A DNA stretch of 64,000 nucleotides from Mycobacterium sp. URHB0044 (GCF_000620625.1 NZ_JIAW01000018.1:1-64000), one strand, 5' to 3'; shown: positions 8,030-17,464, numbered from the stretch's first letter. Translations and numbers: made by a program. The notes: generated by a model not told the origin, from the sequence alone.

Positions 8030-8863
8030 ATGGGCAAGTTGGACGGCAAGGTCGCCTTCATCACCGGTGCAGGCAGGGGCCAGGGCAGGGCGCACGCGGT
8101 AAGGCTCGCCGAAGAAGGCGCCGATGTCATCGCCGTCGACATCTGCGCCGACCTGCCCACGGTGCCGTACTCACTGTCCACGCGCGAAGACCTCGAGCAC
8201 ACCGCCAAGCTCGTCGGCGACACGGGTTCGAAGATCGTCACCAAGATTGCCGATGTCCGTGACATCGCTGCACTGCGCGCTGCGTTCAACGACGGCGTGG
8301 CGGAACTCGGTGGACGGATCGACATCGTGGTGGCCAACGCCGGGATCATGCACTTCGGCGACGTCGACGAGAACCACGAGGACGACGACGCGTCGTGGGA
8401 GCTCGCGGTGGCAGTCCTCCTCGGGGGCGTGCGCAACACGATCAAGGTCAGCCGTCAGGCGTTGATCGACGGCGGGCGCGGCGGCGCGATCATCATCATC
8501 AGCTCAGCGGCGGGCCTCAAGGGCATGTCCGACGGCAACGGCGGACCCGATGGCTACGTCGCCTCCAAGCACGGCGTCGTCGGATTGATGCGGACCTACG
8601 CCAACATCCTTGCCCTGCACAGCATTCGAGTGAACACCATCCACCCCACCGGGGTGATGACGCCGATGATCATGAACGAGTCATTCGCCAACTGGGTCAC
8701 CACCCACCCGGAGATCGCCGACCGGATGACCAACCCGATGCCGGTGCCCGCGCTCGACCCGACCGATGTCAGCCACACCGTCGCGTTCCTCGCTTCAGAC
8801 GAAGCGAAGTACATCACCGGCGTGACGCTGCCGGTCGACGCCGGTTTCAACGCACGTTTGTAG
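8030..8863 (+). CDS. Mycofactocin-type SDR family oxidoreductase
   Basis: This 277-residue short-chain dehydrogenase has the cofactor motif TGAGRGQGR near residue 12, NAG at about residue 100, a Ser in IIIISSAAG and the YVASK active-site Tyr and Lys. The segment after the second strand (DICADLPTVPYSLSTREDL) is the insertion seen in SDRs that hold a tightly bound nicotinamide and pass electrons to mycofactocin. It should oxidise an alcohol made by the P450 that follows 39 bases later. The ATG at 8030 is preceded by GAAGGA. A related SDR lies at 43.5 kb. Mycofactocin biosynthesis genes are not in the window. Confidence 0.88.
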   Translation: MGKLDGKVAFITGAGRGQGRAHAVRLAEEGADVIAVDICADLPTVPYSLSTREDLEHTAKLVGDTGSKIVTKIADVRDIAALRAAFNDGVAELGGRIDIVVANAGIMHFGDVDENHEDDDASWELAVAVLLGGVRNTIKVSRQALIDGGRGGAIIIISSAAGLKGMSDGNGGPDGYVASKHGVVGLMRTYANILALHSIRVNTIHPTGVMTPMIMNESFANWVTTHPEIADRMTNPMPVPALDPTDVSHTVAFLASDEAKYITGVTLPVDAGFNARL

Positions 8864-8902
8864 GACCGGAGGCGAATTCGTAGGCGAGCAAACGAGGCAC
8901 TC

Positions 8903-10126
8903 ATGTCGCAGAACGATTCACCCATCCGCGCCACGGTCGATCTCGATCACCATTCGCCGGACTACCGTGACCACGCCTACGAGAAGTTCCGTGCGATGCA
9001 GGAATCCGGTTGCCCGGTAGCTTTTTCCGAGCATCACGGCGGTTTCTGGGCACTCGCCGACTACGCTTCTGTCTTCGACGGTGCCCGCGACGACGACCTG
9101 TTCAACTCGTATCCCTCCGTTGGGGTGCCAGCGAGCGGGATGCCCTTCGCCATCATCCCTATCGAAAGTGACCCGCCCCAGACCAAGGAGTTGCGCGAGG
9201 CAACGCTTCCTCAGTTCTCCCCCGGAGCGGCCGACCGGCTACGGCCACTCACGTTGCAACTGGCCGATGAGTTGATCGACGAATTCATCGAGGACGGCTC
9301 ATGCGACATCGTCGCAGCTTTCACCACTCCGCTTCCCGCCCGTTTGATCCTGCGGCTGCTGGGATGGGACGAGACCCGCTATCGCGAGTGGTCGTCGTGG
9401 GTCCATTCGGTCGTCCACGAGCGGGCGAAGAATCCCGACCTCGCCGGGGCGGCGGGTATGGAGCTGTTCGCCGAGATCAACAAGCAGTTGACCGAGCGAC
9501 GCGAGAAGGGATTGGGCGGCGACCTGTTCAGCTCGATCATTCGCGGCACGCTGGACGGTCAACCGCTGGACGACATTCAGATCTCGATGTACGGATTTCT
9601 GATGATGCTCGGCGGTATGGACACCACCAGCGGGCTGACCGGCAACGTGCTGCTGCGCATCAGCGAGAACGAAGACCTGCGAAAGCGACTCATCGACGAT
9701 CCTGGGCTGATCGTCACGGGCACCGACGAGTTCCTCCGGCTCGATGGGCCGCTGCTCGGTATCGCTAGGACGGTATCGCGCGACTGCGAGTTCCACGGTC
9801 AGCAGCTCGGGGCCGGCGACCGCGCCATCCTCATGTGGGGCGCTGCGAACCGGGACCCCGAAGTGTTCGCCGATCCCGATACGGTCGACCTGACGCGCAA
9901 GGAAGCCCGCAAGCACATGGCGTTCGGCATTGGCATCCACCGCTGCCTCGGCTCGCATTTCGCCAAGGTGTTCTTCCAGGTGATGCTGGAGAAGGTGCTC
10001 GAGCGCCTGCCCGACTTCGCACTCGCCGGCGAGTACCGGCGATTCGACGACGCGAGCGAAGTTCACGCCGTCTGCAGTCTGCCGATCACGTTCACCCCCG
10101 GAAAACGCATTTCGCCGCGCACTTGA
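8903..10126 (+). CDS. Cytochrome P450
   Basis: This 407-residue soluble bacterial P450 has all core motifs: the I-helix oxygen-binding stretch GGMDTT, the K-helix EFLR, and the heme loop FGIGIHRCLG with Cys348 as the axial thiolate. It should hydroxylate a hydrophobic substrate with electrons from a ferredoxin. The nearest ferredoxin gene on this side is at 27.5 kb. It follows the mycofactocin-type SDR in the same direction, which suggests hydroxylation followed by alcohol oxidation. The subfamily cannot be assigned by eye. A tiny Cys-rich open frame begins 69 bases downstream. Confidence 0.95.
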   Translation: MSQNDSPIRATVDLDHHSPDYRDHAYEKFRAMQESGCPVAFSEHHGGFWALADYASVFDGARDDDLFNSYPSVGVPASGMPFAIIPIESDPPQTKELREATLPQFSPGAADRLRPLTLQLADELIDEFIEDGSCDIVAAFTTPLPARLILRLLGWDETRYREWSSWVHSVVHERAKNPDLAGAAGMELFAEINKQLTERREKGLGGDLFSSIIRGTLDGQPLDDIQISMYGFLMMLGGMDTTSGLTGNVLLRISENEDLRKRLIDDPGLIVTGTDEFLRLDGPLLGIARTVSRDCEFHGQQLGAGDRAILMWGAANRDPEVFADPDTVDLTRKEARKHMAFGIGIHRCLGSHFAKVFFQVMLEKVLERLPDFALAGEYRRFDDASEVHAVCSLPITFTPGKRISPRT

Positions 10127-10195
10127 ACCGTCGCCACCTGCCCCGTGAGCGGTTGAGTCAGTTTCAACGACGAACATTCCGAGTTCGGCGAGACC

Positions 10196-10291
10196 ATGTC
10201 GAACCTGCTCGACGTGCCTGCCGTCGGCGCCAACAGCATCAGCGAAGGAATGTTGTGTTCGACCGGCGAATCATGTTGCTACACAATCTGA
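10196..10291 (+). CDS. Possible small Cys/Ser/Thr-rich peptide (speculative)
   Basis: A 31-codon frame starts at ATG 10196 and ends with the core-like tail LCSTGESCCYTI, which holds three Cys and several Ser and Thr. The first half, with LLDVPAVGANS, looks like a leader. Third-position GC is about 73 percent, and the same frame is open back to 10157 with similar codon use. These properties recall precursors of ribosomally made modified peptides. No YcaO, LanM, radical SAM maturase or peptidase gene lies nearby, and there is no strong ribosome site. It sits between a P450 and a convergent LivJ-like gene. It may equally be chance. Confidence 0.3.
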   Translation: MSNLLDVPAVGANSISEGMLCSTGESCCYTI

Positions 10292-10298
10292 GCAACCG

Positions 10299-11435
10299 TC
10301 AGGCGAGGATGTTCTTGCCATCGCGCACTTGCCGCACGACGATATAGTCGCCCTTGTATCCGCGGTGGTCGTTGGGCCCGAAGCTGATAACCGTGCCTTT
10401 GCCTCCGTTGGCGGCCGGGAGCATCCTCACTTGCTCGAGGCCCTCGCGGAACCCGTAACGATCTTTGGGTTTCGACAGCCCTATGCCTTCGGCGGCCGCC
10501 ATGCCGATGTCCCAGCCGATCGTGGTGTAGCAGTGGTCGGGGCGGCGACCGTAACGCTTCTCGAATCGGTCCAGCATCGCCTGACCCACTTCGTTGTTCT
10601 CGGAGAATTGATCGATGCCGGCCCAGCCCTCGTACATGTCCAGCGTGAAGCCGTAGCCCAGTCCGGGGATGGTGCCCATGAACATCGAGGACATGATTTT
10701 GACTGGGTCCCAGTCCATCTTCGGCATCACGTTGAGAATGTTCGGTCCGACGGGCGTTCCCCAGCCCATGAATGCCAGCGATTCGGCTCCGGACCGCTGC
10801 ACTGCCTCGAGGTGCGCCGCCACCGCACTCTCGGTTGAAATTGTGTCGACGATGCGAAGTTCCTTGATCGTCAGGCCCACCCGGCGAGCGGCGAGTCGAA
10901 AAAATTTGAAGTACTCGTCGCCCAGTAGGTTGTCCTCTTGGATTACGCCGACTGTCTTCACACCTTGTGAGTGAAGCCACCGAGCCATGATGATGCCTTC
11001 GTCGCAGAAGGTTCCGTTGGGAATGTCGAAACACCAGGGACCGTCAAAGTCCAGCGTTCCGCACATGCTGATGGTCGGGATCTCCTCCCGATTTATATAG
11101 CGACCGAAGGACTTCATGTTTTCGGTGACCCACGGGCCGAGCATGCCCATGATGTTCTCTTCGCCTACGAGTTTGCGCCAAGTGTTGAGCAGCGGCTCGA
11201 ACTGGCCGTAGGGCCAGGCCTCTTGCTGGCGCACAACGAGTTCGACAGGTCGATCAAGTATTCCGCATTCGGCCGCTTCATCGAATGCCAAGCGCATGGC
11301 ATCGAATTGATCAGTGATCGGGTCGCAGTCGACGGAGAAGTCTTGCAACACACCGAGTCTGTACGGGTCCAGGTAGAAGTCGAGACCCATCTTCGCCGCG
11401 GATCGAGGTGCAGTTCCGCTGTCATTCACGGCCAT
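10299..11435 (-). CDS. LivJ/AmiC-like ligand-binding protein without signal peptide (paralogue 2)
   Basis: This 378-residue protein is the second type I binding-protein homologue. It shares GILDRPVELVVRQQEAWPYG, MGMLGPWVTENMKSF, a VGVIQEDNLLGDEY segment and the C-terminal HRGYKGDYIVVRQVRDGKN with the copies at 6.5 and 26.3 kb. Its N-terminus is short and polar (MAVNDSGTAPRSAAKMG), with no signal peptide or lipobox, so it should be cytosolic. The ATG at 11435 follows GGGAGAATC. No transporter genes adjoin it. The ligand is unknown. By position it may serve the P450/SDR pair on its left or the SDR/AveC/CoA-transferase unit on its right. Confidence 0.82.
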   Translation of the reverse strand: MAVNDSGTAPRSAAKMGLDFYLDPYRLGVLQDFSVDCDPITDQFDAMRLAFDEAAECGILDRPVELVVRQQEAWPYGQFEPLLNTWRKLVGEENIMGMLGPWVTENMKSFGRYINREEIPTISMCGTLDFDGPWCFDIPNGTFCDEGIIMARWLHSQGVKTVGVIQEDNLLGDEYFKFFRLAARRVGLTIKELRIVDTISTESAVAAHLEAVQRSGAESLAFMGWGTPVGPNILNVMPKMDWDPVKIMSSMFMGTIPGLGYGFTLDMYEGWAGIDQFSENNEVGQAMLDRFEKRYGRRPDHCYTTIGWDIGMAAAEGIGLSKPKDRYGFREGLEQVRMLPAANGGKGTVISFGPNDHRGYKGDYIVVRQVRDGKNILA

Positions 11436-11833
11436 GATTCTCCCGTACCACAGTCGGAGCTACTCGCCGTGGGTGCGAGCTACCAACATGTTCGATGATG
11501 AAGTGAGCATACTGACTTGGGACATACATGACAAGAGTGTCGATTATTGGACCGACGCGAGACTGCGGACGATCGGCTTGCGCCGCTTGATAGAAGATGG
11601 CTTCGAAGCCGTCCATGAAGCGCGCGTCATGAAAGTGCTCCTAGATCCCAAGCAGTGCCTCGGAACAATTATCTCGGGTACTTCGCGTTCGCCGGCGCAT
11701 AGGCTGACGCCATGCCAGTCGACCTCGAGCGGACCGATTGGACCGCGCTGGGGTAACCACGCTCGCGGTCGGACGTCGCCCGAATGCGGTGGAGACCGGT
11801 CGACTGGGCCGCGATCGACGAGACCCGAGCCCG
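11436..11833. other. 398-base gap upstream of LivJ-like gene 2
   Basis: No gene is convincing here. The part nearest 11435 is moderately AT-rich and should carry the leftward promoter. On the minus strand TCTTGTCATGT (about 11527-11537) matches nine of eleven positions of operator family A. Short open frames between 11434 and 11910 match nothing I know and overlap the SDR in antisense. Confidence 0.45.
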
Positions 11834-12634
11834 TCAGGGTTCCGACAGGCTCGCCATCATCACCGTGGTTGTCGCCCACTGCCCAGACGTCATCGCGCCG
11901 TCGACCGTGAGGATCTGGCCGTTGACGTAGGACGCGCCGTCGCTGCACAAGTAGGAGACGGCCGAGGCGATGTCATCCTCGTTGCCGAGGCGGGCCGCGG
12001 GAATGATGCGACCGACATCGGCGAGCAGGCCGGCGGGCAACAGCTCGAAGGTCTTGCCCATGTCGGTGATTCCCGAAGCGATGCTGTTCACCCGTACGCC
12101 GCTGCCCGCGAGTTCCATTGCCGCGGTGCGCGAAACCATGTCCAGCGCCGCCTTGCTTGCCGAGTAGGTCGCCAGAAACGGCGCAGGTTGACTGCCTCCG
12201 ATGCTGCTCATGTTGACCACGACGCCGTATCCTCGTTCGGACATGCCCGGCGCGAACGCCTTCATGAGGCGCACCGCAGCGAACACGTTGACGTCGAAGA
12301 TCGTCTTCCACGCATCGAGGTCGGCCATCGTGATGGGTGACCACTGCTCCTCTGCGGCAGCGTTGTTCACCAGGATGTCGATCGGCCCCGCCTCGGCACA
12401 CAGACCTTCGACATGCGCGTCATTGGACACGTCTGCGGTGATTACCCTCGCCTGGCCGCCCGCCGCCTCGATCTCGGCGGCCACGGCCTCGAGCGCATCG
12501 CGGCCCCGACCGACCAGCACGGTGTCGGCCCCCTCCGCCGCCAAGCGGCGCGCCGACGCTCGACCTAGGCCGCGACCCGCCCCGGTGACCAACGCGGCCC
12601 GACCGTCGTGTGATCGCTCCATCCGGTCGGTCAC
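11834..12634 (-). CDS. SDR family oxidoreductase
   Basis: This 266-residue classical short-chain dehydrogenase has TGAGRGLGRASAR near residue 15 for NAD(P), NNAA at about residue 90, MSSIGG with the catalytic Ser, and YSASK with Tyr and Lys. The C-terminus ends in the usual substrate-loop and NGQILTVDGA strand. The substrate is unknown. The start is a GTG whose last two bases overlap the stop of the upstream AveC-like gene (GTGA), so translation is coupled. It belongs to a leftward unit with the AveC-like protein and the fused CoA-transferase. Confidence 0.88.
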   Translation of the reverse strand: MTDRMERSHDGRAALVTGAGRGLGRASARRLAAEGADTVLVGRGRDALEAVAAEIEAAGGQARVITADVSNDAHVEGLCAEAGPIDILVNNAAAEEQWSPITMADLDAWKTIFDVNVFAAVRLMKAFAPGMSERGYGVVVNMSSIGGSQPAPFLATYSASKAALDMVSRTAAMELAGSGVRVNSIASGITDMGKTFELLPAGLLADVGRIIPAARLGNEDDIASAVSYLCSDGASYVNGQILTVDGAMTSGQWATTTVMMASLSEP

Positions 12635-13569
12635 GGGACGTACACGCTGTCGTGCAGGAACACGATGCGACCAATCACCAAGATGAGTGGCTGTGCGATG
12701 AAGATGGCGACGTTCATCGTGGCGATCCACACGGCGAGTCTGGCGAACTCCCGCGTCATGCCGACGGGCAGGGTGTGGACGCGAAAGAGCTTCTCGTTCT
12801 GATAATTTCCATCGTCATCCTCGCGAAGCGTCAACGTGATGAACACCGCGAAAAGGAGGAAGGGAATTGCTGGCCAGACGAAGGAGAGCGACCCACGATC
12901 CGAGGTCCACGCCAAACCGACTGGCTCGACGTAGCTGTACCAGCCCGCCAACGTCATCAAGCGCTCACCGAGGATGTCGACGACGTAGAACACCGCCATG
13001 CACGACGCGATCAGGAGTGCGGTCGGAGCGACCTTCGGCAACATGCGCTGCAATCCTGCGTGGATCTTCGGCACCACCTTCAGGAGGATGACGCACTCGA
13101 CGGCGAAGAAGACGCCGTAACCGAAGATGACCCCGACCGGTTTCCAGTACGTCTGATACCAGGTCGACGTCCATCCGCTGAACTGCAGGAAGTCCCGGTT
13201 GTACACCAGGTACGAACCCCAGTCCGCCGGCCACTCGATCCAGAACATCGTGGTCCCCGCGAGGAAGAGTAGGGCGGGCATGGAGAACGTGCGCGTGCGC
13301 ACCAGTTGAACGGCGAACGAGATGAACAGCACCGCCCACACCGCAGGGAACACGTAGGTGAAGACCCAGGGCACGTACGCGTCGTCGAGATGATCGGAAG
13401 GGTAAGGGGGTTCGACGACCGTGGCGCTGTTGTCTGTCAGCACCAGGGTCCCCACTACCAGCGCCGTGAGTACGGCGACCACCACCCACGGCAACCACGC
13501 AGCGGTCCGGGACGGCGGAGTGACGATTGCACTCGCCGGCGGCGCCTCCTTCGGTGAATCTATGGACAT
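12631..13569 (-). CDS. AveC-like polytopic membrane protein
   Basis: This 312-residue protein has about seven hydrophobic helices and resembles the spirocyclase AveC family. Typical pieces are VPWVFTYVFPAVWAVLF, FLAGTTMFWIEWPADWGSYLVY and a late FVWPAIPFLLFAVFITL. In avermectin synthesis AveC forms a spiroketal. The mycobacterial relatives have no proven function. Aromatic and acidic residues in the ADWGSYLVYN loop are shared with the second copy at 21.4 kb. The ATG at 13569 is preceded by GAGAGGAC. It lies 31 bases after the fused CoA-transferase gene and overlaps the SDR that follows. Confidence 0.75.
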   Translation of the reverse strand: MSIDSPKEAPPASAIVTPPSRTAAWLPWVVVAVLTALVVGTLVLTDNSATVVEPPYPSDHLDDAYVPWVFTYVFPAVWAVLFISFAVQLVRTRTFSMPALLFLAGTTMFWIEWPADWGSYLVYNRDFLQFSGWTSTWYQTYWKPVGVIFGYGVFFAVECVILLKVVPKIHAGLQRMLPKVAPTALLIASCMAVFYVVDILGERLMTLAGWYSYVEPVGLAWTSDRGSLSFVWPAIPFLLFAVFITLTLREDDDGNYQNEKLFRVHTLPVGMTREFARLAVWIATMNVAIFIAQPLILVIGRIVFLHDSVYVP

Positions 13570-13600
13570 CGTCGTCCTCTCATCTGTGGTTGCAAAGTCA

Positions 13601-15955
13601 TTACCAAGCAACTGCTTTGGCCGCGCTGCGACCGATGACACCCGCTTCGCGGAGACCGCGATACTCCTCGTCCGAGAGTCCTACTTGCCCCAGCCAGACC
13701 GCGTCGTCGTGTTCACCGAGCATGGGTGCGGGACCTGCCAGACGCTGCCCTGCAATCGACGACCAACGCACGGGAATGCTGGCGTGGGTGTTGACCCCCG
13801 TCTTCGCGTGCTCGATCGTTTCGAAGAACCCGCGGTGCTCGAGTTGTTCCTGTTGGGGCACCATGTGGCCCAACACCACTTCTCCGACTGCGACACCACC
13901 AGTCAACAGTGCACCGACGACGTCGGCGACCGTGCTGCCGGATGTCCACTCGAGGATCGCCGCGTCGATCTCGTCGTGCCGTTCGCGCCGCTGCAACACC
14001 GACCACGGCGCCCAGTCCGTCCGCTCGATGAGTGCACAGAGGGCCTGCCAGCTCGCGTCGTCGACAACGGACAGGGCCACCCAGCGTCGGTCCCCAAGGC
14101 CCACCGGATCCGGCTCGGAGGTGGGGTAAACGCCTTGTGGTGCGTACATGTTCGAGCGGTTGCCGGTGCGCTCACGATCGACCCCGTACGCGCTCTGCTC
14201 AATGACGACTTCAGCGGCGACGCTGAGGGCCGCGGAGATCATCGGGGCCTCGACCAGCACACCGTCTTCGCCGGCGGCCACCCGCTCGAGGGCCAGGATG
14301 AGCGCGAGCGTGGCGTGACTGCCTGCGATGGGATCACATGGTCCGTTGGGGATTTCGGGCGTCGAATCGGGCCAGCCCGTCACGCTGGCCATGCCCGAGG
14401 CCATCTCCATGGTCTGCGCGTAGCCGCCGCGGTCGCGCCACGGGCCATCCAAGCCGTAAGCCGGCATCCGCACCATCACCGCTCGCGAATTCACCTGGTG
14501 CACTTCGTCCCAGCTCAGTCCCCAGGACTCCATCACGTGGGGGCTGTAGTTCTCGACCACGACGTCGCACGTGGCGATCAGCCGGCGGGCCAGTTGACGT
14601 CCCTCGTCGGTGCTCATGTCGACCGTCACCGAGCGCTTGCCGGTGTTGGTGCCGGCGAAGATGCCCGAGAATTCGGGCCAGTCCGGATCGGACATTGGCT
14701 TGCACGTGTTGTTGCGGATCGCGTCGGGCCGCTTGCCGCCCTCGATGTGAATGACCTCCGCCCCGAGGGTGGCAAGGAGGTGGCCGACGATCGGACCCGC
14801 CCAGTTCGCGGTGAAGTCGGCGACACGAACACCTTCGAACGGCCTGCCGCGCTTGGGCTCGGGCGTCGATGGCGACCAGTCCGGCAGGCGGCCCGAACCG
14901 AGCACGGGGGCCGGACCACGCTGCGGTTGATCCACTCCGTGCATGCGCCACGGCACAGCGGGCTGTAGAAACCCGCCGCTGGCATTGGTCTCGAACGCCT
15001 TGCGCTCGGCGAGGTGTTCCACTTCGGGGATCGAAGCGCCCGTACCCACCAGTGCCGCCGGCACCCGCAGTACGTCGGCGATCTCAAGTATCTCGGCACA
15101 GGTGCGCTGCGAGGCCCACTCGTCGATCGCACCCATGAGCTCGTGGCGTCGGCGGAAGCGGTGCGCCATGATTCCCAGCTCGGCGTCGTCCATCCAATCG
15201 GTGCGATCGATGAGCGAACAGAAGTCCAGCCACTGCTGACCGGTGACCACCATGAAGCCGACGTAACCGTCCTTGGTGGCGTGGATGTCAGGGAGGTTGC
15301 GTGCTCGGATCGGCCGCAGCGGTGTGCCCGCGATGGTGTACCAAGACACCGGATGCACGGTGGTGGCCAAGATCAACGACTCGAGCAGCGACACGTCGAG
15401 AAGTGCTGCGCCTCCGCCGAACAGAGCGGCGCCCGTGTGGACGGCGGCGAACATTCCCGCCACCCACTCGCCGAGCCGGCCGCCGGCCATCAGTGGCGGC
15501 CGCTCCGGCGCCCCGCGTTGACCGGGACCACCCGACATGGCTTGCAGCGTGAGGTCGGTCGCGGGCCGGTCCACCCAGGGGCCGTCCAAGCCGAAGTCTG
15601 TGATGGCCGTGATGACGGCACCTGCGTTCAGCGCCCTCATCTGGGCCGGGGGCAGCGCTCGGGCGATGTCACTGTGCGGTGACCACAGAATCACGTCGGC
15701 TGCGCTGACCGCGGCCCGTAGCTCGGCGGCCTCCGTCACCACCACTGATGTGGCCCCTGCGGCCAGGAACTGGAACAGCGCTCCGTCACCGCTCGCCGAG
15801 CCGGAATGCGACCACGCGCGAAGGGGATCTCCAGCCGGATCCTCCACGCGCACGACCTCGGCGCCGCAGTCGGCGAGCAACCTCGCGCAGTAGCCACCGG
15901 CGAGGTCACCGGCCAGGCTGAGCACCCGAGCGGTGGCAATTGTCGGTGCGGTCAC
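13601..15955 (-). CDS. Fused double family III (CaiB/BaiF) CoA-transferase
   Basis: This 784-residue protein carries two CoA-transferase domains in tandem, about residues 8-365 and 375-770, where most homologues are single-domain dimers. The first begins RVLSLAGDLAGGYCARLLADCGAEVVRVE. The second begins VRVADFTANWAGPIVGHLLATLGAEVIHIE and keeps NTGKRSVTVDM. At the catalytic Asp position the first half has Glu (LLDVSLLESL) and the second has Ser (PMISAALS), so one or both halves may be altered. It should move CoA from a donor thioester to a carboxylic acid. The GTG start follows GGGAGG. It opens the unit with the AveC-like and SDR genes. Confidence 0.9.
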   Translation of the reverse strand: MTAPTIATARVLSLAGDLAGGYCARLLADCGAEVVRVEDPAGDPLRAWSHSGSASGDGALFQFLAAGATSVVVTEAAELRAAVSAADVILWSPHSDIARALPPAQMRALNAGAVITAITDFGLDGPWVDRPATDLTLQAMSGGPGQRGAPERPPLMAGGRLGEWVAGMFAAVHTGAALFGGGAALLDVSLLESLILATTVHPVSWYTIAGTPLRPIRARNLPDIHATKDGYVGFMVVTGQQWLDFCSLIDRTDWMDDAELGIMAHRFRRRHELMGAIDEWASQRTCAEILEIADVLRVPAALVGTGASIPEVEHLAERKAFETNASGGFLQPAVPWRMHGVDQPQRGPAPVLGSGRLPDWSPSTPEPKRGRPFEGVRVADFTANWAGPIVGHLLATLGAEVIHIEGGKRPDAIRNNTCKPMSDPDWPEFSGIFAGTNTGKRSVTVDMSTDEGRQLARRLIATCDVVVENYSPHVMESWGLSWDEVHQVNSRAVMVRMPAYGLDGPWRDRGGYAQTMEMASGMASVTGWPDSTPEIPNGPCDPIAGSHATLALILALERVAAGEDGVLVEAPMISAALSVAAEVVIEQSAYGVDRERTGNRSNMYAPQGVYPTSEPDPVGLGDRRWVALSVVDDASWQALCALIERTDWAPWSVLQRRERHDEIDAAILEWTSGSTVADVVGALLTGGVAVGEVVLGHMVPQQEQLEHRGFFETIEHAKTGVNTHASIPVRWSSIAGQRLAGPAPMLGEHDDAVWLGQVGLSDEEYRGLREAGVIGRSAAKAVAW

Positions 15956-16172
15956 GTGTGTGGCCCTCCCAGTAGTCAGCGGCCTCGCCGCAGCGCCGCA
16001 GTCGTCAAATCACCTGCGCACGATCCGAATCAGCAGAAGCCCGTACTCATTCGAGCAGCCGACCTTGCGCTGTGCACAAAACCGACTGTATTGTCGATTT
16101 TATAGCAATGTGGCGTCGGCCTCAATAGGCTTCGCCATCTGATTCAGCCCCACGTAGCAACGGGAGGAAATT
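15956..16172. promoter_or_regulatory. Divergent promoter region of the fused CoA-transferase and amidohydrolase genes
   Basis: This 217-base region lies between two divergent starts. An AT-rich stretch with GATTTTATAGCAAT (about 16095-16108) is the best -10-like candidate toward the right. No clear inverted repeat was found. Confidence 0.4.
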
Positions 16173-17453
16173 GTGCTCAAGCTTTTCAGCGTCGACGACC
16201 ACATCGTCGAGCCGGCAGACGTGTGGACCAAACGTCTGCCTAAGAAGTTCCAGGAGAAGGGCCCGCACGTCATCGAGGCCGAGGAACGTCAGTTCTGGGT
16301 GTACGAGGACCAGCGCTCGGCCACCATGGGACTGAACGCCGTCGCGGGCAAGGCGCCCGAGGACTGGGGCACGGATCCGGTGCGCTTCACCGACCTCATT
16401 CCCGGTTGCTACGACGCGGCCGCCCGTGCCGACGACTTCCGCGCCGACGGCATCGTCGGTAGCGTGCTGTTCCCGTCGCTTCCCGGATTCGGCGGCCGCG
16501 TGTTCTTCGAGATGAAGGATAAGGAACTCGCCGACCTCTGTGTCCGCGCCTACAACGACTTCGTCATGGACGAGTGGTGTGCCGCGGCCCCGGACATCTT
16601 CGTTCCCACGATCATCACGCAGTTGTGGGACCCGAAACTCGCTGCGGCGGAGATGCGCCGGTGCGCCGACAAGGGAGCGCGGGCGGTGTCGTTCCCCGAG
16701 AATCCGGCTTACCTGAAGCAGCCGTCGCTGCACACCGATCATTGGGACCCGATGTTCCACGCCTTCGAGGAGACCGGTCTGGTGTGCTCCATGCACCTGG
16801 GCTCCAGCGGCCACATCCCAATGCCAACGCCTGATTCCCACTTCAGCGTCGCCATCACCGCGGCACCCGCGGTGGTCGGCATCGAGACGATCACCGACAT
16901 GTTGTTCGGAACGCTGCCCCGCCGCTTTCCCGACGTGCAGTTCGTCATGACCGAGGGCGGCGTCGGTTACATCCCCTACGTGCTCGAGCGCGCTGACTTC
17001 GTCTGGGGCAAGCACCGCTTCTGGGCACCGTTCGGCGATGTCAAGCCGTCCGAGATCTTCCATCGCCAGTTCGCCGTCTGCGCGGTCAACGAAGCCTTCG
17101 GACTGAGCCAGGAGGCCATCGACCTGATCGGCATCGACAACATCCTGTGGGAATCGGACTACCCGCACTCGGAGACCACGTGGCCCGGCAGTCAGACCGA
17201 GGCCGCCAAGGTGCTGGGCCACCTGACCGACGAAGAGCGCGACAAGATCACCTATAAGAACGCCGAGCGCATCTTCAACTTCCCCGTGTCCGCGGAAGCC
17301 GGAGTCGGCGGGCGGGCCGAACGCCCGAAGAACGTCTACGGCAACGGTGTTCGACCCGAGGCGATCAAGGCGTACAAGATCGACGTGTCGACCGACGACG
17401 ACTCCGGACCTGATGCCACCAGCATCGTGGCGGGGACGCAAGCGACCAGGTAG
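16173..17453 (+). CDS. Amidohydrolase-2 family metal-dependent hydrolase/decarboxylase
   Basis: This 426-residue protein is a TIM-barrel amidohydrolase of the COG2159 group, which includes decarboxylases and hydrolases of aromatic or cyclic acids. Metal ligands appear as DDHIVEP near residue 8, His in CSMHLGSSGH near residue 210, and Asp in ILWESDYPHSE near residue 328. The last ~50 residues form a polar extension. The GTG start follows GGGAGGAA. It is transcribed away from the fused CoA-transferase. A relative lies at 36.8 kb. In this setting it may hydrolyse or cleave a ring or 1,3-diketone intermediate, but the substrate is not shown. Confidence 0.87.
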   Translation: MLKLFSVDDHIVEPADVWTKRLPKKFQEKGPHVIEAEERQFWVYEDQRSATMGLNAVAGKAPEDWGTDPVRFTDLIPGCYDAAARADDFRADGIVGSVLFPSLPGFGGRVFFEMKDKELADLCVRAYNDFVMDEWCAAAPDIFVPTIITQLWDPKLAAAEMRRCADKGARAVSFPENPAYLKQPSLHTDHWDPMFHAFEETGLVCSMHLGSSGHIPMPTPDSHFSVAITAAPAVVGIETITDMLFGTLPRRFPDVQFVMTEGGVGYIPYVLERADFVWGKHRFWAPFGDVKPSEIFHRQFAVCAVNEAFGLSQEAIDLIGIDNILWESDYPHSETTWPGSQTEAAKVLGHLTDEERDKITYKNAERIFNFPVSAEAGVGGRAERPKNVYGNGVRPEAIKAYKIDVSTDDDSGPDATSIVAGTQATR

Positions 17454-17464
17454 GGCGGCACCAG

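Noticed and set aside
10173-10254. 8-base inverted arms AACATTCC and GGAATGTT around the small peptide frame
   Set aside because: They are 66 bases apart with no symmetry between them, so chance is a sufficient explanation.
16122-17441. Long leftward open frame opposite the amidohydrolase
   Set aside because: It mirrors the codon structure of the amidohydrolase and has no recognisable domain.
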